From Lentilactobacillus fungorum (GTDB lineage: Bacteria; Bacillota; Bacilli; Lactobacillales; Lactobacillaceae), in NCBI RefSeq assembly GCF_016860605.1, contig NZ_BNJR01000016.1, forward strand, positions 186,001 to 250,000: DNA of 64,000 bases. Reading direction: 5' to 3'. This document shows, in pieces, positions 28,201-37,002 of this stretch (position 1 is the stretch's first letter; each line of letters begins with the position of its first letter). The notes under the pieces were generated by a model. It saw nothing but the letters and a program-made list of their open reading frames with translations. It did no database searches and had not been told where the DNA came from. The position numbers and the translations under genes are program-made.

Positions 28201-29076
28201 TTATTGATTTAATGAATTTCTGAGTTTTTCTAGGAATAGATTACCTAAATTAGAAAGTTTGCGATTCTTTTTCCAAATAACGATATTAGGATCAGTAATC
28301 TTAGGTGAAAGGGGACGAGCAGTTAAGTTTTCTAAATCTTTATCATATAAGTTATTGTAAGTAACTTGAATGGCATGCCCTTCACTTGCTAGAAGAGAAG
28401 CAGTATATGATAGATTGCAATTAGCTATATTATTAACTTGATCATATAAGTTGCCCCACCAATCCCTAAATTTATTGTTGACTTGACCTTGTGCAGAAAA
28501 GATAACTGGATACTTAATTAGGTCCGCAGGGATTATTTTATCTTTTTTAGCTAAAGGCAAAGCCCGGTTAAAGATAGCATAGAATTGATTTCTTTCAGGC
28601 AAAATCAAGCTTTCAAAATCTTTTATTGGACGATTACCCATAATAATTCCAAAGTCAAGTGAACCGTCATTTACCTTAGCTTCGATATCATCGGCATAAC
28701 CATCGTAAAAGTTAAAATGAACGTGAGAATTATTTTGAATAATTTGATCAATGATTTTAACTACTGGTCTAATCTCAAAGGACTGTCCCGTTCCAATGTT
28801 TAGATTTCCAATGACAATTTTGGAGCCGGTTAAAGCTTGTGTTGTTTGCTGCTCCATATCAATCATTTCCTGAGCACGGTCGCGTAAAAAATAGCCTTCT
28901 TCAGTTAAGGAAATTTGTCGATGACCACGAGTAAATAAGGTAACGCCAAGTTCATCTTCTAGATCTTTCATTTGCTTAGATAGAGATGGCTGAGCTATGT
29001 GTAGTCTTTCGGCGGCTTTAGAAATATTTTTTTCTTGGCAGACAGCTAAAAAATAGCGTAATACTCTAAATTCCAT
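28201..29076 (-). CDS. LysR family transcriptional regulator
   Basis: DNA-binding regulator of 291 residues. The N-terminal winged helix-turn-helix (FRVLRYFLAVCQEKNISKAA, then LHIAQPSLSKQMKDLEDELG) is intact, followed by a periplasmic-binding-like effector domain from about residue 90 (NLNIGTGQSFEIRPVVKIID). Divergent from an SDR/hydrolase pair and most likely its regulator; a 14-base palindrome lies between. The gene is clearly richer in A and T than the flanking guaA, as are its three neighbours, suggesting acquisition as a block. Confidence 0.88.
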   Translation of the reverse strand: MEFRVLRYFLAVCQEKNISKAAERLHIAQPSLSKQMKDLEDELGVTLFTRGHRQISLTEEGYFLRDRAQEMIDMEQQTTQALTGSKIVIGNLNIGTGQSFEIRPVVKIIDQIIQNNSHVHFNFYDGYADDIEAKVNDGSLDFGIIMGNRPIKDFESLILPERNQFYAIFNRALPLAKKDKIIPADLIKYPVIFSAQGQVNNKFRDWWGNLYDQVNNIANCNLSYTASLLASEGHAIQVTYNNLYDKDLENLTARPLSPKITDPNIVIWKKNRKLSNLGNLFLEKLRNSLNQ

Positions 29077-29163
29077 AATTACTTCCTTCCATAGGTGATA
29101 ACTATACTTCGGTATATTTATTTAGTCTTTCACATAGCTAATCTTTTTGTTTATATTATAAAT

Positions 29164-29177
29164 GTAAGTTAACTTAC
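29164..29177. promoter_or_regulatory. Perfect palindrome in LysR-SDR intergenic region
   Basis: GTAAGTTAACTTAC is its own reverse complement. It sits 20 bases before the SDR start and probably overlaps the promoter or transcript start, a place suited to an operator of the LysR protein or another regulator. Confidence 0.5.
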
Positions 29178-29197
29178 GAAAAGGGATGGTGAAGTAA

Positions 29198-29932
29198 TTG
29201 AGTCTAAAAGATAAAGTAGTTATTATTATGGGTGCTTCAAGCGGTATTGGAGCAGCAACAGCTAAATATTTAGCAAGTCATGGAGCCAAATTAATGATAA
29301 CTGCTAGAAGAAAAGACCGCTTAGATGAAATAAAAGATTCAATGCCTGAGAGTTGCATTAGTACACTTAAGGCAGATGTGACAAATTTTGAAGATGTTCA
29401 AGCAGTTGTTGATTACACTGTTGATAAGTTTGGCCATATCGATGTCATGTATAACAACGCTGGGGTAATGCCAGTTAATTCATTAATTAAAGGACAAAGA
29501 CAAGAATGGCAACGCATCTTAGAGGTTAATGTTATGGGAGTTTTGAATGGAATCGCAGCTGTTTTACCAGTCATGGTTAAACAAAAGTCTGGTCATATCA
29601 TTGCAACTGATTCAGTGGCAGGGCATGTTGTGGTGCCTAACTTGGCTGTTTATAACGGTTCTAAGTTTGCTGTTCGAGCAATTATGGAGGGTCTGCGCCA
29701 AGAACAACGCGTTAATGGCATTAAGACGTCAATTGTTTCACCCGGTGCGGTTCATACTGAATTATACAATACAATCAATGATCCTAAGAATAAAAAAGCA
29801 GAAATTGAAACTGAAAAATCCATCGGTCTTAATCCAAATCAAATTGCTAGGGCTGTTGCTTTTGCAATCGATACGCCAAAAGATACTGATGTCAATGAAA
29901 TCATTGTTCGTCCAATGAAACAAACTGTCTAA
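29198..29932 (+). CDS. SDR family NAD(P)-dependent oxidoreductase
   Basis: Classical short-chain dehydrogenase/reductase of 244 residues. Cofactor site GASSGIG near residue 11, NNAG at about 88, catalytic Ser in ATDSVAG and YNGSK (Tyr/Lys) at about 151-155. The basic ARRKD after strand 2 suggests NADP preference. Starts with TTG after AGGGATGGTGAAG. Cotranscribed with a hydrolase 14 bases downstream, divergent from the LysR gene. A paralogue sits at 58726. Substrate unknown. Confidence 0.9.
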   Translation: MSLKDKVVIIMGASSGIGAATAKYLASHGAKLMITARRKDRLDEIKDSMPESCISTLKADVTNFEDVQAVVDYTVDKFGHIDVMYNNAGVMPVNSLIKGQRQEWQRILEVNVMGVLNGIAAVLPVMVKQKSGHIIATDSVAGHVVVPNLAVYNGSKFAVRAIMEGLRQEQRVNGIKTSIVSPGAVHTELYNTINDPKNKKAEIETEKSIGLNPNQIARAVAFAIDTPKDTDVNEIIVRPMKQTV

Positions 29933-29946
29933 GAAAGGAAAAATTA

Positions 29947-30951
29947 ATGAGTAAATTAGCTAACGATACTAGAGTATTTAAAATAAATCCAGAAGTAAAA
30001 GTCCAAAATGTTCGCTTTGAAAACCGCTATGGTTTTATCCTAGCTGGTCATTTATATTTGCCTAAAAATTTTGAGGAAGGTAAAAAATATGCGGCTATTG
30101 CAATTTCAGGGCCCTTTGGTGCTGTAAAAGAACAAGCGAGTGGCCTTTATGCCCAAACATTAGCGGAACGAGGCTTTATTAGCGTAGCCTTTGATCAATC
30201 AATGACCGGTGAAAGTTCCGGTGATCGTCGTAATGTTGCCTCACCAGATATTTTTGTTGAGGACTTTAGTGCTGCAGTTGACTTCTTAGGTTCACAAAGA
30301 TTTGTTGACCGTGAAAGAATTGGTGCCCTGGGCATCTGCGGGTTAGGATCACATGTATTAACTGCTGCTTCAATCGATGTCAGAATCAAGGCAGTCGCTA
30401 CCTCAGTTATGTATGACATGGCCGAATCTATGTGGAAGGGCTTGAATAATTCTAAGACCGAAGCAGAACGCAATAAGGAAAAAGAATATCTGGCTCAAAT
30501 GCGTTGGGAAGAAGTAGATAAGGGCAAGCAAGTCGGCGGCTTCCACGAATTGCCATTTGATGAAAATGATAATCCAGTTAGAGCTAACAAGTTGTTCCCT
30601 GACAAATTGCCAGCAGATGCCGATCCCGTTACTACCGAATTCTTTAACTACTATGTTGGTCGTGCTTACCATCCAAATTCAATTAATTCGACTGCAATCT
30701 GGGATGCAACTTCACCATGGGGTTACTACAACTTTCCACTGGAACAAAGAATTGAAAAGATTAAGCAACCTAAGTTGATTGTTGCCGGTGAAAAGGCTCA
30801 CTCACGTTACATGTCAGAAGATGCCTTTGAACGCATGACCGATCCTAAGAAATTAGTCATTGTTCCGGATGCAACTCATACTGATTTGTATGATCAAATG
30901 GATAAGATTCCATTTGATAAGTTTGACGAATTCTTCAAGGAAAACTTATAA
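29947..30951 (+). CDS. Alpha/beta hydrolase with Cys in the nucleophile elbow
   Basis: Hydrolase of 334 residues. Oxyanion region ISGPFGAVKEQ, FDQSMTGES, then the nucleophile elbow LGICGLGSH in which Cys takes the place of the usual Ser, as in dienelactone-hydrolase-like and YcjY-like enzymes. The late acid and base appear as GEKAHSRY and the C-terminal DATHTDLYD (His). No signal peptide. Operon with the SDR gene upstream (14 bases, with AAAGGAAA before the ATG). Likely removes a lactone or ester, but the substrate is unknown. Confidence 0.8.
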   Translation: MSKLANDTRVFKINPEVKVQNVRFENRYGFILAGHLYLPKNFEEGKKYAAIAISGPFGAVKEQASGLYAQTLAERGFISVAFDQSMTGESSGDRRNVASPDIFVEDFSAAVDFLGSQRFVDRERIGALGICGLGSHVLTAASIDVRIKAVATSVMYDMAESMWKGLNNSKTEAERNKEKEYLAQMRWEEVDKGKQVGGFHELPFDENDNPVRANKLFPDKLPADADPVTTEFFNYYVGRAYHPNSINSTAIWDATSPWGYYNFPLEQRIEKIKQPKLIVAGEKAHSRYMSEDAFERMTDPKKLVIVPDATHTDLYDQMDKIPFDKFDEFFKENL

Positions 30952-30971
30952 GATACTTAATGAGGTAAGAG

Positions 30972-31196
30972 ATGAAACGTGCAAAGTTTATCGTTCATAT
31001 GTATGTTTCAATCGATGGACCATATGGTGAAAATGCGTCGGGTGATTAAGATAATTAAGAAATTTTTAGGTTTAGTCGTGCCAATGCTAATGGGGCCACG
31101 ACAGTAATTGGCTATGCGGCTAAAGGTAAACCAGATTTATCTAAATTCGATGACACCGGTACTAACTATGAGTTTTTTAATGATTTGGCAGCCTAA
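30972..31196 (+). pseudogene. Decayed RibD C-terminal/dihydrofolate reductase-like gene
   Basis: The start MKRAKFIVHMYVSIDGPYG resembles the beginning of RibD C-terminal family reductases and soon meets a stop (31047-31049). After a gap the end reads NGATTVIGYAAKGKPDLSKF then DDTGTNYEFF and a stop at 31194, again matching that family. The middle, normally more than 100 residues, is missing. Located directly behind the hydrolase, it is the wreck of a third operon member. The assignment rests on recalled family patterns. Confidence 0.6.
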
Positions 31197-31326
31197 GCAC
31201 CAACTAAAGCCATCAATAGTCGAAAGTGTCGTCAATTAAAAATTAACATTTGATTAATTTTTTCTTCATTTTTGTTAATTAAGAGAGTAAGCTTAGTGGT
31301 AACAAATTTGAATAGTGGGTGATTTT

Positions 31327-33150
31327 ATGAAGAGGCGAGGAACTTTTTTATCTGTCATTATTTTCTCATTTTTACTTTTATTTTGTTTTAATATCAAAGC
31401 AAAGGGTGATACGGCCGGTGATTTACAGTCTGACTTCTCTCAGGCCGCAGCCAAGTATCAAGTCCCAGAAGCGATTTTAATGGCGGTTGCTTACAACGAA
31501 ACCGTTTGGAATAATCATCAGTTTGAGCCCAGCATGAACGCTGGTTATGGGATGATGCACTTGACCGATGCCAAGGGGCTGGGCGATGACACAGACTCAG
31601 CGGCGTTGGAGACGGCCGTTGATGCTGCTAATTTAAGTGGGGAAAGCCTGACAGCAGTGAAGTCAACCGATGCCGGTAATATCAATGCCGGAGCGGCCTT
31701 ACTTGCCAAATACCAAGCGGCGCTGGGCTTACCTTTAAGTTCGGATATTAATCAGTGGTACGGATCAGTGGCTAAATACAGTCAAAATACCGAACAAAGC
31801 GCCGCAGAACAATTTGCCAACAGTGTTTATGCAACCATCAAATCTGGTGCGAGTGAAAAGTTTACGGATGGCACAACTTTAACATTGACCAAGCAAGATA
31901 CAGATCCCGACGTTACTCAAATTACGAAGTTGAATTTACAAAATACCGGGACTCAGGACCCTAACTACCCCAGTGGATTAAACGTCCAATATATTCCTGG
32001 CCTACACGCCGCGTTTGATGATAAAGGTGACTATGGTAACTTTGACCGGTCTAATCGACCCCAAAACGGGCTGGATATTCGCTATATCGTTATTCATAAC
32101 ACTGAAACGACATATGAGGACGCCCTCAAACTCTTTCAAGGTAAGAGTTATGCAGCAGCGAATTTTTTAATCCGCTCCAATGACGGGCAAATTGCTGAAG
32201 TTATTCGCCCAGAAAACGTTGCTTGGCATGCTGGGAACTGGTTTGTTAATTCCCATTCAGTTGGAATCGAGCATGAAGGCTTTGCCGTCGAGGGCGGTAA
32301 GTGGTTTACTGAGCCAATGTACGAACAATCGGCTAAGCTCGTTAAGCTGCTTGCTAAACGCTATAACGTCCCCCTTGATCGCCAACACATTATTGGCCAC
32401 GATAATGTGCCGGGACTCGAGGCAAAGAATCAATCTGGGATGCACTGGGATCCGGGTTCGTATTGGGACTGGAATCACTATTTCAAGCTTCTTGGCGTGG
32501 ACCTCAAGCACCCAACGGCTAAAAAGTCGAACATTGTGACAATTACGCCGAACGCCAAATATAATCTAAAGGGGAAAACAGAAAAACTTACTAATCAAGG
32601 GCATGAACTGACCGAGGTGGGGGCTAATTTTGTTTATCTTCATCAATCGCCTTCATTTTCGGCTAAGTTGATGACTGATCCTAACTTTAAAAAAGGTAAG
32701 TCTGGCACGACTGAAGAGGATGATTGGTCTGATAAGGCAGTGGCTGGTCAGCAATTTGTCAAAGCTGGTCAAAAGGGTTCTTGGACTGCGATTTACTACG
32801 ACGGCAAACAAGCCTGGTTTTATAATCCAGCCAATCGGAACACAACTGTTGCAGATGGGGCAGAGGTCACTGCCAAAGGGAAAACGGCTAGCGTTTACGG
32901 TGCCGCTTATCCGTCCGCTTCAGAACTAACCAGCCATGGATTTAAAAACGCGGCTATTAAACCATTTGCTACGATTAAGTCTGGACAAAAGTACGTCGTT
33001 GGGGGGATCTATCTCGCTGATTATTACAACTCGACCTTTAGTGATCAGACACAGGAGCAATTTTTCACTGGCAAAGACCACTATGTGCAAATTCAATTTA
33101 ACCATCGAATTGCTTACGTTAAGCAGAGCGAAGTTGAATTTACTAAGTGA
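31327..33150 (+). CDS. Secreted N-acetylmuramoyl-L-alanine amidase
   Basis: Cell-wall hydrolase of 607 residues. Signal peptide of about 26 residues (FLSVIIFSFLLLFCFNIKAKG). Residues about 30-170 resemble a lysozyme/transglycosylase-type helical domain (YQVPEAILMAVAYNETVWNN, GYGMMHLTD). Amidase_2 domain about 235-400: IRYIVIHNTE with zinc ligand His, AWHAGNWFVNSHSVGIEHEG, HIIGHDNVPG and the second ligand region MHWDPG. The last about 170 residues look like SH3-type wall-binding modules. GTG 31315 is possible, but ATG 31327 fits GGGTGAT better. Cuts the amide between MurNAc and the stem peptide. Confidence 0.85.
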   Translation: MKRRGTFLSVIIFSFLLLFCFNIKAKGDTAGDLQSDFSQAAAKYQVPEAILMAVAYNETVWNNHQFEPSMNAGYGMMHLTDAKGLGDDTDSAALETAVDAANLSGESLTAVKSTDAGNINAGAALLAKYQAALGLPLSSDINQWYGSVAKYSQNTEQSAAEQFANSVYATIKSGASEKFTDGTTLTLTKQDTDPDVTQITKLNLQNTGTQDPNYPSGLNVQYIPGLHAAFDDKGDYGNFDRSNRPQNGLDIRYIVIHNTETTYEDALKLFQGKSYAAANFLIRSNDGQIAEVIRPENVAWHAGNWFVNSHSVGIEHEGFAVEGGKWFTEPMYEQSAKLVKLLAKRYNVPLDRQHIIGHDNVPGLEAKNQSGMHWDPGSYWDWNHYFKLLGVDLKHPTAKKSNIVTITPNAKYNLKGKTEKLTNQGHELTEVGANFVYLHQSPSFSAKLMTDPNFKKGKSGTTEEDDWSDKAVAGQQFVKAGQKGSWTAIYYDGKQAWFYNPANRNTTVADGAEVTAKGKTASVYGAAYPSASELTSHGFKNAAIKPFATIKSGQKYVVGGIYLADYYNSTFSDQTQEQFFTGKDHYVQIQFNHRIAYVKQSEVEFTK

Positions 33151-33254
33151 TCTTAAACTGTTAGTTATATCATCGGGTTTAGTAAATAGTGTGAAAGGCG
33201 TTTTGAGACTTTGTGATTAATAATTGGCTGCCGAGTTTACAGTTAAATATAATT

Positions 33255-33292
33255 AAACAACACTGACCTGTCTGGTAATCAGTGTTGTTTTT
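33255..33292. terminator. Terminator between amidase and secreted protein genes
   Basis: Perfect arms aaacaacactga and tcagtgttgttt with a 12-base loop and T run. Confidence 0.85.
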
Positions 33293-33359
33293 AATTTGAA
33301 CTCTATAGAATTGAGGCGCAGGTCGAAATTCGAATCGTTATCAAGATGAGATAGCTAAA

Positions 33360-33788
33360 TTATGCCCTTTTGAAAAAAGTAGCCCCAAAATTTGAATTAC
33401 CGGTATAGTTGCCCTTCAAATGCCAGAAATGTTGATGCACTAGCCAGATGGTGTTTTTCGACCGTAATTGGATTTTTACGGGGTATTTTTTACCGTGATT
33501 GGTGGTCCTAAAATTAGCGTAATATGTGTGCGCGTTGGTCTTTCTTAAATTGTAAAAACGCCAAGTTTGAGTTCCTAAATATTTATTGTGAATAGTTGCC
33601 GTGCGATTTGTGAACGTAGTTTTATCGTGGTAGCCGCCTTGGGTGCCATCGGTAATTCTAACCCATTTATGACTTTGAATGTAGCGCGAGAATGTAGCTG
33701 CCTGGCTGGGACCAGATTTGGAAATTCCTAATATTAACCCTAATGTTAACGCAATCGTGCTAATTAAAAATGATTTTCTTAATGTCAT
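33360..33788 (-). CDS. Small secreted protein of unknown function
   Basis: 142 residues with a clear signal peptide (KSFLISTIALTLGLILGI, cleavage near SQAATFS). The mature part of about 110 residues is basic, rich in Thr, Asn, His and aromatic residues, without cysteines (KWVRITDGTQGGYH, TQTWRFYNLRKTNAHTYYAN, WLVHQHFWHLKGNY), resembling small beta-rich exported proteins of lactobacilli. Family not recognised. GGAGGG lies 4-9 bases before the ATG. Next to another minus-strand lipoprotein gene. Confidence 0.7.
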   Translation of the reverse strand: MTLRKSFLISTIALTLGLILGISKSGPSQAATFSRYIQSHKWVRITDGTQGGYHDKTTFTNRTATIHNKYLGTQTWRFYNLRKTNAHTYYANFRTTNHGKKYPVKIQLRSKNTIWLVHQHFWHLKGNYTGNSNFGATFFKRA

Positions 33789-33868
33789 GATTCCCTCCTG
33801 AAATTGAGTTTTTGTCGAGTTACCTAATTATTTTTTTGGGGGTATACAATGAAGCCCTACAACCTCAT

Positions 33869-35011
33869 TTACGGCCGCGCATACTGGTTTCCCCGCGCTG
33901 CCCGAGTCGCACCGCTAGCCTCGGCCTTTGTTTGGCTCATGTATTGGTAATTACCCGGATTAATGACCTCTGAATAGAATTTATTACTGTCGGACACGAA
34001 CACCATGCCAGCCCCGGCAACTGTCCATTGACCCTGCTTGGTTTGCGAATTGACTGTTTGATGAGCGGTTGACTGATGTTGATGGCGGCTGCTGGTAACG
34101 TTAGTGGTTGAATGATGGTAGGCTACCGAGTGATGGGTAATTGGTTTGGCATCGCTCGTCCCAGTTTGATAGTTAATTTTGATGCCTTCAACTGAGTTAA
34201 GCACAACAATTTCTGTGTTAATGGCGTCATCAGATGACTTAATATTCACCACGGAGCCACGCGGGATGGTTTCGGCCCCTTTATAAAGAGGGGTAGTTTC
34301 GTAGTCAATCGTGTGCTGGGTGCCGGGGTGGGCTTCCCAGTAGTTTTCGGCGGTTTCTTCAGCGTAGCGCATGCCGCCATCCTGGTTGGCGCCAACGTTT
34401 TGCGGCCGGGTGCCGGTAGTGAAGTTATATTCTGAAGTATACGACTTGGCTCCCAGTAAGCTGTCCGCAATCGAGTGACTGCGATTAAACAAATAACCAT
34501 GGTACGTGCGACCGGTTAAACTGTAATGAATGGCGACTTCTGGATTGGTGGCTGGCCAAGCAGGCGGCGCAAGTGGCTCACCTTGGCGAGACCCCTGCGA
34601 TGATTGATACTCTGAATAAGTCAAAACGGCGCGGGCAGTTGCCGATCGACCCTGACTGTCGCTAGAAAAGTGATAGTGACCTGCTTTGAGGTGGCGAAAG
34701 CCGGAAAGCTTTGCGCGGCCATTGACATAATAATAGTTCTGGGTTGGTCCGGCAGACTCGTGGTTCGTGTAATAAACGAGCCTGCTTAAGATTGTTCGAC
34801 TACGTTGCGTTGCGGCCGCTTTATGGGCGGTCGCTTTTTTGCTTGGTTGTAATGATGTCGTACTGGATTTTTTAAACTTGCTGGTTTGGCTTGAGGCAAC
34901 TTTTTGTGAGTGATGCTGCGATGCTTTTTGATGACTACCACTGCCGCAGGCTGCCAAACTTAAAGTGGTGAGCAAGGTGATGCCGATAGTCGCTATTTTT
35001 TTGAATGTCAT
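33869..35011 (-). CDS. Uncharacterised lipoprotein
   Basis: 380 residues. Lipobox LSLAAC at about residue 21, followed by a long low-complexity Ser/His/Lys/Thr-rich linker (to about residue 70), then a globular domain beginning RTILSRLVYYTNHESAGPTQ with an apparent surface-protein character, and a histidine/serine-rich stretch near residue 300. The C-terminal part contains GMVFVSDSNKFYSEV. No known family recognised. Probably anchored outside the membrane. Confidence 0.7.
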   Translation of the reverse strand: MTFKKIATIGITLLTTLSLAACGSGSHQKASQHHSQKVASSQTSKFKKSSTTSLQPSKKATAHKAAATQRSRTILSRLVYYTNHESAGPTQNYYYVNGRAKLSGFRHLKAGHYHFSSDSQGRSATARAVLTYSEYQSSQGSRQGEPLAPPAWPATNPEVAIHYSLTGRTYHGYLFNRSHSIADSLLGAKSYTSEYNFTTGTRPQNVGANQDGGMRYAEETAENYWEAHPGTQHTIDYETTPLYKGAETIPRGSVVNIKSSDDAINTEIVVLNSVEGIKINYQTGTSDAKPITHHSVAYHHSTTNVTSSRHQHQSTAHQTVNSQTKQGQWTVAGAGMVFVSDSNKFYSEVINPGNYQYMSQTKAEASGATRAARGNQYARP

Positions 35012-35354
35012 GAATATCCCCCAATGATGAGACGTTACTCCATATCTGGTGCGGAGTCGTAGGTGTTAAAATGAGTTCACTTACGGTTCTCAAATATGTA
35101 TACTTTAAATCTATCATGCTATTAGAAAAGTTCAATAGAAATAATTGGTAATGGTCATCATATTAGGACTGGATCGTTATGGTTTGCCCGGTGACTGATT
35201 TTGAGAGTCAGAGGAAGTAATGCTGTCTGCCATACTTTCAAAATGATTCGCGTAATCAAATAAAACGAGCCCTCGACATTGTAAAGTCAGGACTCGTTGC
35301 GTTTTGTTCAATTTTTCAGTTTCGTTTAGGGCGCGCCAGGTTGTTATGATGAGC
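35012..35354. other. Intergenic region with a hairpin
   Basis: No gene found. Holds the upstream region of the lipoprotein gene and, at about 35262-35312, complementary arms aaaacgag and ctcgttgcgtttt that may terminate transcription of the small membrane protein gene to the right. Confidence 0.4.
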
Positions 35355-35558
35355 CTATGCCTGGGAATGCTGATAAATGACGTAGATGATGTAGCCGATG
35401 ACTAAAAGAATAAGTGGTGAAAACGCCACAGCAACGGTCATCGTCATGATAATCAGCAGAATTGTTGAAAGAATACCAACGACTAGCTTAACTAAGAACC
35501 AACTGGTTTTGAAGATGGCTGCCCCAAACAGGATCAAAATTAGCAATAACAAAATCAT
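35355..35558 (-). CDS. Small two-helix membrane protein
   Basis: 67 residues, nearly all hydrophobic: two long segments (ILLLLILILFGAAIF and VVGILSTILLIIMTMTVAVA) and a third weaker one toward the C-terminus (VIGYIIYVIYQHSQA). ATG 35558 is preferred to upstream Met codons because GGAGAGGAAAT precedes it. Function unknown. Confidence 0.55.
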   Translation of the reverse strand: MILLLLILILFGAAIFKTSWFLVKLVVGILSTILLIIMTMTVAVAFSPLILLVIGYIIYVIYQHSQA

Positions 35559-35693
35559 TTTTAATTTCCTCTCCATTGAAATTATCAGCAAACTTGGCCG
35601 GTAATTACGTGATTGAGTTCATCATACTAACAAAACGCGTTTGGCACAATTGTTTTTTTAAGTTGTGATTCAATCAGTCATCATCTATTCAAG

Positions 35694-36167
35694 TTAGTTT
35701 AGAACCGCGACGCCGGCAGCTAGGTAAGTGGCAAATGCTAACCAAAGTAAATAGGGAACTAGTAACCATGCGGCTACCGGATTGACTGGATGGACCTTGA
35801 TCATCAACATGGAGACAATGATATCCATTATCACGATGATAATCAGCCCAGTTATTAATAAACTTCCCGAGAAGAAAACGATTGTCCAAATGAAGTTCAA
35901 AAAAAGCTGGGTTAAAAAAAGCCATAGCAGCTCTGGGTGAGCCTTTCGCGAATTCCAAATGGCGTATCCGGAAATACCAATTAGCACATATAAGATTGGC
36001 CAAACGATCCCGAACACGACTCCAGGTGGCGAAAATGCTGGCAGGCTGAGTGATTGATAAACTGCCCGAATATCGCCTGATAGCTGCGATGACAAAAAGC
36101 CAATTGCTTCGACGAGAATAACCCAGAACACTAATTTGACATAATTAATCCTTGTTTGAATTGCCAT
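35694..36167 (-). CDS. TspO/MBR family protein
   Basis: Five-helix membrane protein of 157 residues. Family signatures: LPAFSPPGVVFGIVWPILYVLIG after the first helix, and WLLVPYLLWLAFATYL near the C-terminus. Bacterial TspO proteins bind or degrade porphyrins and tryptophan-rich ligands and are linked to stress. Monocistronic, preceded by GGGAGGTTC. Role here unknown. Confidence 0.88.
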   Translation of the reverse strand: MAIQTRINYVKLVFWVILVEAIGFLSSQLSGDIRAVYQSLSLPAFSPPGVVFGIVWPILYVLIGISGYAIWNSRKAHPELLWLFLTQLFLNFIWTIVFFSGSLLITGLIIIVIMDIIVSMLMIKVHPVNPVAAWLLVPYLLWLAFATYLAAGVAVLN

Positions 36168-37002
36168 TGGTTAGAACCTCCCAGTATTAAATGAATTGAT
36201 AATCGGCTGGGTAAAAGAATTGTTAAGTTACCGACAGATTATCATTACATTTATGTTAACAAAGCAATTCGAAAAAAATTAAGCTAATGCTTGAAAGTTT
36301 TATGAAGAGGTTTAAAAAACTGATTGTAATCAAAAGATTAATCTTTGGATCAGAGAAATCATCTGTGTTTATTCATCTGATGACCGTGAAACTGGACGAT
36401 ATTTTAAAAAAGGCGCGATAGGTACAAGAAGATTGATGATCGTGATGCCAACAAAAAGTATTAGAGCTGCCAAATGGACATGTTTTGGTCGTTAACGGAT
36501 AAAAACAAACTAGTTAAAACTAAAGCCACGCCAGAATCTAATTAACTGGAGTGGCTTTAGCTTTAAAGTGGATCATTGTTAAGGTAACCATTGGGAAAAC
36601 TAAGGTTACTGCTCGTGAAAATTGTGAATATTGAGAGCGAGTGTCATGACGTTTAAAAATAGTGAAAGTAGTGAGAGACTTAAAATAAGATGAGACATTG
36701 AATGCCGCATTGCTAATCGCCTTCCTTTAGAGGTGAGTTTGCTAAACTAACAACTAATACCAACATTAATTTATCACACTAATGACAAAATGTAACGTTA
36801 ATTGTCGGGGAAGATAGGCTTACTTCATAGGGCATCCGCTAATTATTTATTAAGCGACAAGTCCGATAATTTGATTGTTCTTATTTATGGATATTTTCTG
36901 CCAATTCCGGCATATTATTTAAGTTTAATTAACGCAAACTGTATAATAAAGTTAGGTCTAGTTAAATGCGAATGATTGCCTTTTTTGAAAGGGGAGTTGG
37001 CC
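36168..37002. other. Long gene-poor stretch between tspO-like and usp genes
   Basis: Over 800 bases without a convincing gene. Contains a hairpin at 36521-36564 (taaagccac and gtggcttta) not placed behind a recognised gene, a possible 34-residue membrane peptide on the minus strand at 36369-36473 without a ribosome binding site, and the usp promoter near 36919-36947. The rest looks like decayed or regulatory sequence. Confidence 0.4.
36919..36947 (+). promoter_or_regulatory. Promoter of the universal stress protein gene
   Basis: Perfect -10 TATAAT (36942-36947) with a weak -35 TTAAGT 17 bases before it, 55 bases upstream of the start codon. Confidence 0.5.
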
